Shown piece after piece: positions 35,125-46,784 of a DNA stretch of 64,000 bases. A program made the translations under genes and the position numbers. The notes beneath the pieces were generated by a model that did not search any database, had not been told where the DNA came from, and was given only the letters and a program-made list of their open reading frames with translations. Source of the DNA: Aquarana catesbeiana (taxonomy: Eukaryota; Chordata; Amphibia; Anura; Ranidae); contig NC_133332.1 of NCBI RefSeq assembly GCF_042186555.1, positions 206,673,609 through 206,737,608 on the forward strand, given 5' to 3'. Positions within the stretch are counted from its first letter, which is position 1. Every line of letters begins with the position of its first letter.

Positions 35125-36645
35125 GTGGGAGCAAGGCTCACTCAGTTTGAGAGGGTTTGGGCGAACAAAGATCAAGACAAATGGGTTTTGGCCATAATTC
35201 GAGATGGCTATTGTCTCGAGTTTGAGTCAAGACCTCCGCAGTCCCCATTTATGGAAACCCGAGTTACGGCATCTTCAGAGAAGAGGCAGTGTTTGCAAAC
35301 TTATATAGAAGGATTGCTGATGGCGAGAGCCATCCTCCCGGTGCCAAAACGAGAATGGGGTCTAGGAGTCTATTACCCATTGTTTCTAGTAACAAATGCT
35401 TCGGGAGGCTTCAGGCCAGTGTTAGATCTAAAGGCCCTAAATTCCTATATGAGGGTCCCACCATTCAAGATAGAGTCGTTGGAGACAATCATATCCGTGG
35501 TGAAAGAAGGAGACTGAATGGCCTCCATTGATCTAGCGGATGCCTATTTACATGTTTCCATCCATCCAGCTCATCATCATTTTCTCAGATTTTCGGTGGA
35601 AGGCTCTCACTACCAGTTTCGGTGCCTCCCGTTTGGCCTTTGCACAGTACCCAGAACCTTCTCAAAAGTGCTCGCAGCCGTCATCACAATCCTCAGGGTC
35701 AGAGACGTTCAAATTTTCCATTATTTGGACGACCTGTTACTGCTAGCCTCTTCAGAACAACTTCTTCTACAACATGTGGCCCTCACCTGCAAAACGCTTG
35801 CTCAGTTCAAGGGGCTAATCAGCTATCGAAAAAGCCAAATGTAGCCAACCCAGGTTTTAGAATATCTAGGGGTGAAGTTCACACAATTCGGGGTCGAGTC
35901 TTTCTCCCCCAGAGGAAAATTTGGGACATTCAGATCCAAACCAGGAGAGTAATGACCAGTTCTTTCCTTGTAGCAAAGGAATGCATGCGCTATCTCAGGG
36001 TGTTATCAGCCCCAATCCTGGTAGTCCCATGGATCAGGTGGAGAAGAAGGAGGTTTCAGTGCAATTTCCTTCTTCAATGGGATCGTCACTCCCTGATTCA
36101 CAGAATACACATTCCGATGTCGATAAGTCACTCCCTGGTTTGGTGGACAGTCTCACACAACCTTGCCCGGGGTGTATCCCTTCGGCCTCCAGATCCGGTA
36201 GTGCTGACTACGGATGCCAGTCTTCTGGGTTGGGGAGCTCACTGCCTGGGCCAGCAGGCTCAGAGCCGGTGGCCCCCCCACGTGTCATAAAACTTCAAAC
36301 TTCCTAGAGTTGGAGGCCGTCCGGCGCCCTCTTCTAGCATTCCGACCGCTCTTGAAAGATCAAGCTGTCAAAATACTGTTGGACAACAAGACCACTGTTG
36401 CTTACGTGTCTCGTCAGGGGGGCACCAGGAGTCGTGCCCTACTTCAAGTCGCATGCCAGATATTCCTGTGGGCGGAGAGAAATCTCATATCCCTGACTGC
36501 AGCCTACCTCCCAGGGCCCGAGAATGTCTTGGCAGACCATTTGAGTCGGAGCTTTTTGGATCCTGGCGAATGGGCCGTGAATCTGAAATACCTGCGAAGG
36601 ATCTTCAAAGTCTGGGGGTTGCCTGCAATAGACCTTATGGCATAA
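35125..36645 (+). pseudogene. DIRS reverse transcriptase and RNase H
   Basis: RT blocks: YYPLFLVTNASGGFRPVLDL (35371-35430), SIDLADAYLHVSIHPAHHHF, LPFGLCTVPRTFSKVL and the catalytic YLDDLLLL near 35724. A tga at 35515-35517 interrupts the frame just before SIDLADAYL, where tgg (Trp) would be expected. A tag stop at 35842 ends that frame. RNase H follows at 36214-36645: LLDNKTTVAYVSRQGGTRS and VLADHLSR, typical of DIRS/gypsy-like RNase H. The catalytic YLDD is intact. Confidence 0.88.
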
Positions 36646-36699
36646 GGGAGGAACTCCTAGCTTCCGTGCTTCTTCTCCTGAACATACCATCCACAAGCT

Positions 36700-39405
36700 T
36701 ACGGCCAAGATGCTTTGTCCAAGCCGTGGAGCTTTCCCCTGGTGTATGTGTTCCCTCCGCTTCCTTTAATCCTCAAGACCCTATTGAAGATTTACAGAGA
36801 GAAGGTCACAGCCATAGCAGTTCTACCATTTTGGCCCAGAAGGCCATGGTTCCCGCTGGTGTAGAGGATGAAGATGTGTCAACCGATCCCACTGCCACCT
36901 TGTCAGGATCTCCTGCTCCAGAACGGAAAATGTCATCCGAACCCCAGGAGGCTGAAGCTAATGGAGTGGAAATTGAAAGGAGATCTCTGAAGGATTTGGG
37001 CCTCTCAGAAGGAGTGTTGAGTACCTTATTACAGGCTCATAAAAAATCTACAAATTTGACCTATCACCGGGTTTGGAAAGCTTTCCGACGCATCGCTGCA
37101 GAGAGGGGCCGGGAGCCCGAACCCCTTCAGTCTCGAACATTTTGGAGTTTCTCCAGCAGGGACTGGATGATGGCCTGGCCTATAATTCCCTGAGGGTCCA
37201 GATTTCTGCCCTCTCAGCTATGACAAATTCCAGATGGGTCCTGTCATGGTCCGTTTTCTGAAGGCAGCCATTAAAATCAGACATCCCCTGAAGTCCTACT
37301 TTCCCAAATGGGATCTGACTCTAGTCTTGAAAGCCTTGCTGGCACCTCCTTTTGATCTGACATTGTCCTGTTCATTATTTCACCTTGAGGACAGTGTTCT
37401 TGATGGCCATTGCCTCCGCCAGGAGAGTCTCTGAATTATGCGCCTTTTCATCCAAAGAGCCTTTTTGTGTGATTTTTCCCGATAAGATTATTCTCAGACC
37501 AGTTCCTAGCTTCCTACCAAAGGTGTAAGACAAAGACAATTCCATTGCTCAACTCACCAACCAGTCTGCTGACCAACCAAATTAGCCTGTCTAACCGTCT
37601 GTTAAAAGCAGGGGTTTAGTTAGCACACATTTGCCAACGCATGTGAAAGCTGCAAGGCCTTGTCAAGGCACCCTGTATTACTTGCAGTCCTAACACTACA
37701 AAATTTATAAGTGTCTCCACAGTGGAAGCACATGCATTGAATGGATAGGTGTGAGACAGGTGAGCCTGGAGGCCGCCCTAGCCCCCTTAAAGGAACAGGA
37801 GCACACTGGACACCCAGCGAGAGCACAATGGCAGCAAAGGTGTCCAGTGTGTCCCCGACCCCCATATATACAAACAGTAACAAAAAAATGGCACCGCCCA
37901 CACCCATAACTGGCCTTCACAGTAAAGAGCATATGGAGGGCATATACATGTAAGACAAAGACAATTCCATTGCTCAACTCACCAACCAGTCTGCTGACCA
38001 ACCAAATTAGCCTCTCTAACCGTCTGTTAAAAGCAGGGGTTTAGTTAGCACACATTTGCAAACGCATGTGAAAGCTGCAAGGCCTCATTAAGGCACCCTG
38101 TATTACTTGCAGTCCTAACACTACAAAATTTATAAGTGTCTCCACAGTGGAAGCACATGCATTGAATGGATAGGTGTGAGACAGGTGAGCCTGGAGGCTG
38201 CCCTAGCCCCCTTAAAGGAACAGGAACACACTGGACACCCAGCGAGAGCACAATGCCAGCAAAGGTGTCCAGTGTGTCCCCGACCCCCATATATACAAAC
38301 AGTAACAAAAAAATGGCCACCGCCCACACCCATAACTGGCCTTCACAGTAAGGAGCATATGGAGGGCATATACATGTAAGACAAAGACAATTCCATTGCT
38401 CAACTCACCAACCAGTCTGCTGACCAACCAAATTAGCCTGTCTAACCGTCTGTTAAAAGCAGGGGTTTAGTTAGCACACATTTGCAAACGCATGTGAAAG
38501 CTGCAAGGTCTCGTCAAGGCACCCTGTATTACTTGCAGTCCTAACACTACAAAATTTATAAGTGTCTCCACAGTGGAAGCACAGTGGCGGCCTCCAGGCT
38601 CATCTGTCTCACACCTATCCATTCAATGCATGTGCTTCCACTGTGGAGACACTTATACATTTTGTAGTGTTAGGACTGCAAGTAAAACAGGGTGCCTTGA
38701 CGAGGCCTTGCAGCTTTCACATGCGTTTGCAAATGTGTGCTAACTAAACACCTGCTTTTAACAGACGGTTAGACAGGCTAATTTAGTTGGTCAGCAGACT
38801 GGTTGGTGAGTTGAGCAATGGAATTGTCTTTGTCTTACATGTATATGCCCTCCATATGCTCCTTACTGCTAAGGAAAGTTATGGGTGTGGGCGGTGGCCA
38901 TTTTTTTGTTCCTACCAAAGGTCTCTACTGCCTTTCACATGAATTGGGAGACTATCCTGCCAGCCTTCACTGTGGACCAGTTGCAGGGTGATTGCAAGAG
39001 ACTAGACTTGGTCTCCTCTATTTCAGCTTACTGAGAGCAGACTGAGGAGTTTCGCAAGCAAGATCAACTTTTCATCATTTCTATGGGGCCTAAAAAGGGC
39101 ATGGCGGCTCCACCTAGGATTGTCTCATCCTGGATGTGAAGACCATCCAGATCGCTTACGAGTCTCTGGGCCTTCCCTCTCCTGCGGAGATCAGAGCACA
39201 TTCAACCAGGGGTATGGCAGCATCATGGGCAGGTTATGCAAAGGTGTTGCCTGAGATAGTGTGCAGAGCAGCAAGTTGGAGCGCACCCAACACTTTTATC
39301 CAGCATTATAGGCTAAATGTAGCCTTCTCTCCTACAGAAACGTTTGGTTCTTCTATTATTTCTGCGGCTGTCGGCCATGAAATTTATGAAGCAGCAGTTT
39401 GTTCT
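36700..39405 (+). pseudogene. DIRS tyrosine recombinase, split by an insertion
   Basis: This enzyme inserts DIRS cDNA in place of an integrase. The N-terminal part (about 36900-37190) reads SLKDLGLSEGVLSTLLQAHK and TYHRVWKAFRRIAAERG. The middle (37200-37510) is in shifting frames. The insertion at 37525-38908 splits the sequence FLPK-V-STAFHMN. The C-terminal catalytic part is at 39136-39340: IRAHSTRGMAASWAGY with the H-x-x-R signature, and SAPNTFIQHYRL with the nucleophilic Tyr. Frameshifts and a stop near 39030 make it inactive. Confidence 0.85.
37525..38908 (-). mobile_element. Tandem/inverted ~425-bp repeat insertion with 14-bp TSD, PLE-like
   Basis: Two complete direct units (37525, 37950) and a partial third (38376-38590) are followed by an inverted partial copy (38583-38908). 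TTCCTACCAAAGGT is duplicated exactly at 37511-37524 and 38909-38922, and removing the insert restores DIRS coding. The layout of direct plus truncated inverted copies with a variable-length target duplication resembles Penelope-like insertions. On the reverse strand, a block ccttgacaaggcc ... cacatgcgttggc vaguely resembles a decayed hammerhead core. No protein is encoded. Confidence 0.6.
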
Positions 39406-39449
39406 CTGAGTTGTTTGTTCTTTCTTTCCCTCCCTTATCGAAGGTTGCT

Positions 39450-39560
39450 TGGTACATCCCATAGTAGGCTGACATGGGGAGGTCCAGGAATAAGGAAAAT
39501 TGTTGCCCATACTTACCGTAATTTTCCTTTCCTGGATCCTCCCCATGTCAGCCGGGGATT
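39450..39560. repeat. DIRS internal complementary region
   Basis: ccatagtaggctgacatggg, then gttgcccatacttaccgtaa, then ctggatcctccccatgtcag joins sequences complementary to the two outer ends of the element. This is the expected template junction in DIRS replication. Confidence 0.8.
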
Positions 39561-39589
39561 CCCGCCCTATCTTCCGTCGCGAGGAAGGG

Positions 39590-39746
39590 TGTTTGAACAT
39601 GGAGCTGGTCCGACAGCCGCCCTTTATGGGCTAGAAAAAAGGTGGTCCTGGAGGGGTCAGAGGGGGCGGACCTGACCCATAGTAGGCTGATATGGGGAGG
39701 ATCCAGGAAAGGAAAATTACGGTAAGTATGGGCAACAATTTTCCTT
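39590..39746. repeat. DIRS right inverted terminal repeat
   Basis: Reverse complement of 32815-32930 (agctggtccgacag, ccctttatgggctag, cccatagtaggctgatatgg), ending in a small hairpin aaggaaaatt/aattttcctt at 39709-39746. Confidence 0.85.

Positions 39747-39747
<1 letters not shown>

Positions 39748-39796
<49 letters not shown>
39748..39796. repeat. (TA)n microsatellite
   Basis: About 23 TA dinucleotides exactly at the right DIRS boundary, adjoining the next Tc1 relic. Confidence 0.95.
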
Positions 39797-39797
<1 letters not shown>

Positions 39798-41180
39798 AAT
39801 TTGCACTAGGTGTCGGTCAAAAGCTATGCAATTCACACATATGAAGAAACCAAAACAAATAAGTTCAGAAATTAAGTTATGTGTAGTAAAATGGAATGAC
39901 ACAGGGAAAAAGTATTGCACGCATGAAGAAAGGAAGGTGCAAAAAGGTATGGAAAGCCAAGACACCAGCTGAAGTATATCAGTAATTAGAAAGCAATCCT
40001 GCCCCTTGTCAGTGCAAATTAATATCAGCTGGTTCAGCCCCAACTGATGGCTTATAAAAAGGTGTCTCATTACCAATGTGTCACACAAGACACATCTCAT
40101 GATGGGTAAAAGCAAAGAGCTCTCTCAAGACCTTCACAAACTTATTGTTGCAAAACATACTGAGGGCATTGATTACAGAAGGATTTCTAAACTTCTGAAT
40201 ATTCCAGTGAGGACTGTTGGGGCCATAATCGGGAAGTGGAATGAACATAATTTCACCATAAACCGGCCATGGCCAGGTGCTCCTTGCAAGATTTCTGACA
40301 GAGGAGTGAAATAAAATTATCAGAAGAGTTGTCCAAGAGCCAAGGACCAATTGTAGAGAGCTTCAGAAAGACTTGCAATTAGCAGGTACAATTGTTTCAA
40401 AGAAAACAATAAGTAATGCACTAAACCACCATGGCCTGTATGCATGCTTACCATGCAAGACTCCATTGCTGAAGAAAAAGCATGTTGAAGCTTGTTTTAT
40501 TAAAGTTTGCTGCACAACATTTAGACAAGTCTGTGAAATACTGGGAGAATAGTCTGGTCAGATGAGACCAAAATTGAACTCTTTGGATGCCTTAATACAG
40601 ACCATGTTTGGAGGTGAAATGGCACTGCACATCACCCCAAAAACACCCCTAAACCAACAGTGAAGTTTGGAGGTGGGAACATCATGGTGTGGAGCTGTTT
40701 TTCAGCATACGGTACTGGCAAACTTCATATCATTGAAGGAAAGATGAATGGAAAAATGTACCAAGACATTCTTGATGAAATCTGTTGTTAAATCTGCTGC
40801 CATCTACCAGGATGATGAAAATGAAATCAGCGTGGACATTTTAGCAAGACAATGATCCCAAACACAAAGCCAAGGAAACTCAATTGGTTTCAAAGAAGGA
40901 AAATAAAGCTGCTAGAATGGCCCAGCCAATCACCTGACTCGAATCCAATAGAAAATCTATGGAAAGAACTAAAGATCAGAGTTCACTGAAGAGGTCGAAG
41001 GAACCTTCAAGAATTAAAGACTGTGTGGAAGAATGGGCCAAAATCACACTTAAACAATGCATGCAACTAATTTCTGTATGGAGGCATCTTGAAGCTGCCG
41101 TTACCAACAAAGGACTTTGTACGAAGTATTAAATACATTTCAGTTAACGCGTTCAATACTTTTCACCGTGTCATTCCTGG
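39797..41180 (+). mobile_element. Fourth Tc1 element, both terminal repeats truncated
   Basis: 39815-39920 corresponds to the inner part of the terminal repeat also seen at 31400-31475, and ggaatgacacagggaaaaag at 39893 has its inverse at 41148-41180. The outer ~130 bp of each terminal repeat are missing. It contains a decayed transposase. Confidence 0.75.
40102..41080 (+). pseudogene. Tc1-type transposase, many stops
   Basis: It begins MGKSKELSQDLHKLIVAKHT at 40102 with a helix-turn-helix (YRRISKLLNIPVRTVGAII) and is open to 40314. Later homology is readable in pieces: EPRTNCRELQKDL near 40340, MFGGEMALHITPKTPLNQQ near 40600, and NHLTRIQ-KIYGKN near 40930, where a Tc1 would have the third catalytic acidic residue. 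At least five stops are present. Confidence 0.75.
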
Positions 41181-41406
41181 GGTATATATTGTTGTTAAAT
41201 GTTGCCCATTTTTAGAGCTAACAGGCAAAATGTTATTAAACAAGCATGGGAAGCTTGGCACTGCCTTGGAGATATGTACCAATGAAAAAAATTTTTATAA
41301 AAAATGCCATACAGCAGGGAGATGGTCTTTTCATGCGACATTGAGGACATTAAAAAACACACAAATTTGGTGTTATGGAATAGTACAATTTTTACAAACA
41401 GTCTTA

Positions 41407-41689
41407 GGGGGTTATTTACGAAAGACAAATCCACTTTTCACTACAAGTGCAAACTACAAGTTTAAAGTGTAAATCTAAGGGATCGATCTGAAATGAGGGG
41501 AAGCTCTGCTGATTTTATCACCCAATCATGTGCAAGCTAAAATGCTGTTTTTTATTTTCCTTGCATGTCCCTCTCGGATCTACAGTGACTGCACTTCCAA
41601 GTGCACTTTCAGTGCAATTTCAACTGCACTTTGCACTTGTAGTTTGCACTTGTAGTGCAAAGTGGATTTGCCTTTTGTAAATAACCCCC
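41407..41689. mobile_element. Palindromic MITE, 283 bp, TTA duplication
   Basis: The ends GGGGGTTATTTAC and its inverse are flanked by TTA on both sides (41404-41406, 41690-41692). The terminal repeats exceed 50 bp and contain aatccactttnnactacaag. A 3-bp TTA duplication is typical of PIF/Harbinger-type elements, which is the basis for this tentative class. Confidence 0.75.
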
Positions 41690-42357
41690 TTAGTGACAGT
41701 TTACACTGGCAGCACATACTGTATTTAGCTTAGCCGACATACAGCAGCTCTATCCCAATCTGATTCATTTCAGGAGAGCAAACTGGGAGATGACTGGTGC
41801 CTCCCTCTACAGGAAAGGCAAATAAAACAATAACCCCTCATCAGTGCACGGTGGACATTACCATTAAGAGTAACCATTTTTGGGAGCGCATAGGGTTCTT
41901 TTCCTAGCAAACACTGACCTGGAGTGAATCACAAGTTCTGACAAACAAAACAATTATTTTATCTCTAGCAAGCACTGAAGGGAGCCTGGAACAGCCTTTT
42001 CTCCACGAAAAAGTAATTCAGCCCTTCTTTTACCTTTCCTTTCTGACGTCCAGTAAGACTATTAACATAGCAATATTATTAACACTTGAGAAGATATCTT
42101 CTTTAAAACTCTCCGCTATTCCTATTTTGGACTCAATGTCATTTTTCATCTTTGAATTTCTATGTCAATTTTTGTAAAGCATTTCCATATACTGCACCTT
42201 CTTTTAGTACTAGTCTTTATACATATCTGACTATTTTTAAACACACTATCCTGAGCTAATCAATAAAACTACAGACACAGATCAAACAAATAGGAGAATG
42301 TTGCATTTAAATCCCAAACACACAGAAAAATATCAGCATTCAGTTGGACAGGCATTA

Positions 42358-42525
42358 GGGTTGATTTACTAAAACTGGAGAGTGCAAAATCTGGTATAGC
42401 TCTGAATAGAAACCAGTCAGCTTCCAGGTTTTATTGTCAAAGCTTAATTAAACAAGCTGAATTTAGAAACTGATTGGCACAGCTGCACCAGGTTTTGCAC
42501 TCTTCCGTTTTAGTAAATCAACCCC
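42358..42525. mobile_element. Short palindromic MITE, ~168 bp
   Basis: GGGTTGATTTACTAAAACTG and the inverse at 42507-42525 form ~35-bp terminal repeats containing gagtgcaaaatctggt. Flanks are TTA-like on both sides. The family is common in frog and other vertebrate genomes; probably Harbinger-related. Confidence 0.7.
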
Positions 42526-45215
42526 ATTATATTACCAATCTACATGTTCATAGTCTTTACTATCCTATTACAGCAGCTGACCAGTTCAAACTGCAGAGGA
42601 ATTTAATTTAGTAATGCCACAGTCCTGGCAAAAGACAACTTTTTCTTGTCAAACATCTCCCTCTCTGGTTTGACAAGCCCCTTTCGTCCTCCACACTACT
42701 GAGGAGTCTTTTGATTAGTGGTGTGATTGGTAGACATAAAGGGCATTTTCTCTATCAGAAAAACGTATCTAAAAGGCATTTTAGATTTAAAATCACCAAC
42801 ATTCATAAAATACAGGTGGTACTGAACTTAAACAAGTATAACCAAAACTATTTTGGCTATACTTCTCTTGTAGATAACAGGAATGCAGTTCCTGATATCC
42901 ACTAAGTGCTTCTTAGTGAGGGAGACTCACGATATCACAACCCCTGCACCCTCTTCCATCCAGCCTCCACCCAGTATTCTCCAGAGTACTTCTTCAGACC
43001 AAAAGAACAGGAAACCCCAGACTTTAGGGAATACCTCCCCCAACCAAAGCCATGACTGGGACCTTGATAATCATGCAGCAACGTCTGACCTGACTGCCCA
43101 GATGGGAAGAGGCCTCAGACAAGGGTCTCCTCTAGCAGGTCTCACCCAGGATCCAACGAGGCCCTGCTCTGGTGCTTCATGGGCCCATAAATGTTATTTA
43201 TGGTCTTTCCAACCAACTCCAGGGATTGGCTGGATTTCCATAAATATTCAAGCTGCTCTACCATTTTTCCTCCCACTGTAATTCTACAACCTACAACCAG
43301 AATGCAGGGGGGAAGCAATCAGACCAACAACCCAGGCTAGAGCTCCACTGATTACAGAGGAGCTAAACTTAATTTACCTAGCAACCTGCTCTAACTAGGA
43401 GGGTGCTACACTTGAAAAGTGAAACTCTGCGATATCACAGAATATCAACACAAGGGGTGACAGTCCTGCCCAGAAGCACTATGTAAAGCCTACTTAATCT
43501 ATCTGCAGCTGTTAGTCAGTGGATTCGCAGGTTTTAGCAGAAATGAATTGGTCCCTGGACAGCATAGCAGTTTACAGATTGCTTCTATTGCTTGCCTGGA
43601 GTTTCTTCATATTGCCCCACAGCGGCGTCTGCACATCAGTGAACTATTCTCGATTAGCCGCCAAATTTACCTAAAGATTTCACTGTCATTATCTTGAATA
43701 TAAATGAAGCCATGGGTGGTAGTTCGTCTCTCCATGTCATTGTGTCAACTGGATAACATTAAACTACATCTGCAAATAGCCCAGCCATGCAGAAATTGAC
43801 TGCAGCTTCTATTGGTGTTATGTCCTGTGTGTTGAGATGACAGCAGTTTGTGTTAATGGAACACAAGCATTACACAAACCACGGAGATAAAAGAAGACTA
43901 AGAACAGGAGAGTGTGTGATTGGAAAGCCTCTGGATGGATGAATACTGACAGTATGTTTGTTGGAAGAAACACAGTGTCGAGAGATGTCTGGCAATTTGT
44001 TCCAAATGGGATCAAATTTATTCTCAGGCGTCTGTGGGGACTTTGCTAGGATGTCTCCAGCACCGTCTGAGGAGGGAGAAGGATGGGCTCATCCCTTCAG
44101 ATTCATTATTCAAGATAAACTTTCATCCTCCTGTTACTCTACTCTGGAATGTTGTCTGCAGGTGAAGAATCGCAGCTGATGTTGGCAATCAATGCACCTA
44201 AACAAGACAGATGTTGGTAGAGGGAAATGATCTGCACAAGGTACAATGTTACAAGGAGCTAGGATCTAAAAGCCAGATATGTCAATCTTCGTATTAAGCA
44301 AGTTTGAGATGAGATGTATTTGTAATAAATGGGGAGCACTTTTGTGGACACATGATGGCTACTGAGAGTTTATTATTCCTTCGCAGCTTGTCTTTATTTG
44401 ACACTATGGCCTAACAAACACAATTTCAATATTCCCTAAGACATCTCTTTGTCTCCTTTGCTCTTTAGGCTTGGTCTCTTGGACTGACTTACTGTAAAAG
44501 CTCCCCAAAAATGTCACACGGAGTCAGAAATAAATGCGATTTTACTTGTTCAGAAACACAAAGTCCAAACTACAGTACATGGCCATGTTCGTCAATCAAA
44601 TTATTGACAGTGATCACTGGTGTTAACAATTACAGCTCCAACCTCCTTTTCTATGACTGTTTGCAATTGTAGCCAGTCTACAGTGCTAATTAATGTGCCA
44701 TGTGCAAATGGACCAAACTAACAGAGATATGCTTCAGGCCCTGGGGAATTAAAGGTGTTTAGGCAGCAAACAGATTGTAGGCTTGTTTGAGAAGGCAACA
44801 TTCTACAAACAAATAAAAAATAGCCTCAAAACCAAGAAAAAAAAAGAAAAAAAAAATCACTTTTAAGGGAAAAGAAGGTGTACAGCATGGATGGCAATAA
44901 TAGATGCCAAAGCTGACTGCACAAACATAGACATTTTATGCTTAGGTGGCCTTTATCGGAATAACATAGTTATTGGAAAACTTCAACAGAAAAACATTTG
45001 CTATAAAACCTCAAAGATAAATGTCTCAACTAAGTCCAAATAATAATGTATACTGTAATTACATCGATATATGCAGTGCCAAATTTATACTTTCAGCTTC
45101 TATGGGCCAACTGTATTGTGATGCTCTTCTACAATAGGAATGAAGCAATAAATTTGCCCTTTTGTAATACATCACCTGGAACTAGAGACAGGCATTAGGT
45201 TCAATCCACTAAGAG
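42526..45215. other. Least repetitive stretch; no confident gene
   Basis: Apart from a small signal-peptide-like frame at 43543, I see no repeated structure, no element ends and no recognised protein. 43490-44200 and 44480-44790 have balanced composition and look like ordinary single-copy frog sequence, possibly intronic or intergenic. Confidence 0.5.
43543..43674 (+). CDS. Small ORF with signal-peptide-like start (speculative)
   Basis: A 43-codon frame, too short for a usual ORF cutoff. It starts MNWSLDSIAVYR, followed by the hydrophobic run LLLLLAWSFFIL and a plausible cleavage region PHSGVCTS, then a short polar tail to a taa stop. This is the layout of a secretory signal peptide. It lies in the least repetitive part of the window, so it could be a small secreted peptide or the first exon of a host gene whose donor site I cannot place with confidence. 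I do not recognise the protein. Chance occurrence is quite possible. Confidence 0.2.
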   Translation: MNWSLDSIAVYRLLLLLAWSFFILPHSGVCTSVNYSRLAAKFT

Positions 45216-46102
45216 TTAAAGTGATTGTAAGGTCTAGTTTTTTTCTTTAAAAATAACAAACATTTGGATGACTATTTAACACTTGGATAGGTAATTAACT
45301 GTATATATTGTTGTACAACTCTACATTTATGCTTCATTAGAGGGAGTCTTTCCTGACACATAAGATATGGGAGAGTGCGTATTTTCATAAATTCCCGAGT
45401 TAGCTCTGTAGGATGTTTGAGAGGGTGAGTGGCCAAAAAGAGTATCCTAATATTTCAGCCTGCCGGGCGGTTAGAGCGTACCAATTTTGATCATTTAGAG
45501 TGCCTTGATTTTAGCTAGGTTGCTTTTATTGTGTTTTTTATTGTGCTTTTGTTTCTGTTTGTTTTTTTTTTTTTTGCTACACAATTGAGCCTGGGTATGC
45601 CCAATAGGCTTTGTTATGTACTGTTAACCTCGAAACATGCAATAAAAATCATTTAAAAAAAAATGTTATACTTACCTCCTCTGTGCAGGAGTTTTGCACA
45701 GAGCAACCCGGATCCTCCTCTTCTCAGGTCACTGTTCTGTGCTCCTGGTCCCTCCCTCCTGTTGAGTGCCCCCACAGCAAGCAGGTTGCTATGGGGGCAC
45801 TCAAACCGAGTCACAGCTCCTTGTGTCCATTCAGACATGGAGCCATGGCTCGTCCCCGCCCCCTTTTTTTCCTCATTGGCAGACTGACTTTGATTGACAG
45901 CAGCAGGAGCCAATGGCGCCATGCTGCTGTCTCAGCCAATGAGGAGAGGAGTCCCGGGCAGCCGAGACAATGCTACAACATCGCTTGATCTAGATTGGGC
46001 TCAGGTCAGTATTAGGGGGGGCTGCTGCACACAGAAGGTTTTTTATCCTAATGCATAGAATGCATTAAGATAAAAAACATTCTGACTTTACAATCACTTT
46101 AA
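45216..46102. mobile_element. TTAA MITE carrying a LINE-tail insertion
   Basis: Left TTAAAGTGATTGTAAGG (from 45216) and the inverted right end finishing at 46102 (ttacaatcactttaa) form the terminal repeats. Removing the insertion at about 45256-45655 joins aataacaaaca to aatgttatacttacct, which looks like the uninterrupted element, about 480 bp. Confidence 0.75.
45256..45655 (+). mobile_element. 5'-truncated LINE 3' tail, ~400 bp
   Basis: It ends in aacatgcaataaaaatc followed by a poly-A run, with a TTTTGTTTCTGTTTG-rich tail before it. This is typical of the non-coding end of an L1-like element. It is inserted in the TTAA MITE. The short duplication is unclear because both junctions are A-rich. 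Confidence 0.55.
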
Positions 46103-46784
46103 ATACTGCAAGTATTTGCATGAAACTAATTAGTGTGGTATTTACCTCCGGAACATGCAATCCACAAAAAAAAAAAACCACGTTAAATACCGTATGATTT
46201 AAATTTGTTATTTTGTTGCAAGGTGGACCTCATTTTAATTTAGAACGGAAATCCAGCTGCAGCTGGAAGTGAAATATTTAGCAGTTCAGGTTAGGGCTGC
46301 TGGTTGTTAAGAAGTCGGCACCGACCAACGTAAACAAAAGGGCTGACAGTACAAAAAAATAGAAGCGGTTAGCTGCCCCCCCAATCCTGCCAGGCCCTTT
46401 TGGGTCTGGTTCTGGTATGGATTTTGGGGAGGACTTCACACAAAAAATTGAAAAAAAAGATGAGAGGCCCCCCCAAATCCATACCAGACCCTTATCCGAG
46501 CAATAACATCATAAGGGGGTGGGGCCACTCGCTCCATTAAAGGGAGGGGGGAGCGAGTGACGTAATTGACCAAAAATGGACATGTCCAAATATGGACATT
46601 GATGAAATATGGAAAAGAAGGGGGAGGGGGACGGCCGCAGTTAGCTGCTCCTGTCAGCCGATGTCTCCACCCCCCCGACAGGGAAGAAAAAGGGGGGACT
46701 ATTGCGGTACTCAATGTAAATATGTAATAGACATCAGAGGTAAGAAGGGGAATAACAGATTTTATAAAAATTCAATTTTAATAG
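46103..46784. other. No gene seen; interspersed-repeat fragments
   Basis: 46440-46590 shares blocks with 32380-32560 (gaggccccccc, gtgacgtaattgacc). 46600-46700 is purine-rich. No protein or element end is recognised. Confidence 0.45.

Larger units (their letters stand above)
32815..39746 (+). mobile_element. DIRS-like tyrosine-recombinase retrotransposon, broken
   Basis: Order: left inverted terminal repeat (32815-32945), gag-like region, RT and RNase H, tyrosine recombinase, internal complementary region (39450-39560), right inverted terminal repeat (39590-39746). Inverted rather than direct terminal repeats, an internal region complementary to both ends, and a tyrosine recombinase in place of an integrase are diagnostic of DIRS elements. 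A 1,384-bp insertion at 37525-38908 splits the recombinase. Several stops and frameshifts are present. Confidence 0.88.

Noticed and set aside
37620..38429. Repeated 67-98 codon minus-strand frames
   Set aside because: They come from the tandem ~425-bp units of the non-coding insertion and carry changes with no coding pattern.
31311..39900. One Tc1 element split by the DIRS element
   Set aside because: About 60 bp of terminal-repeat sequence occurs on both sides (31410-31475 and 39830-39885) with many differences, so these are two copies, not one interrupted copy.
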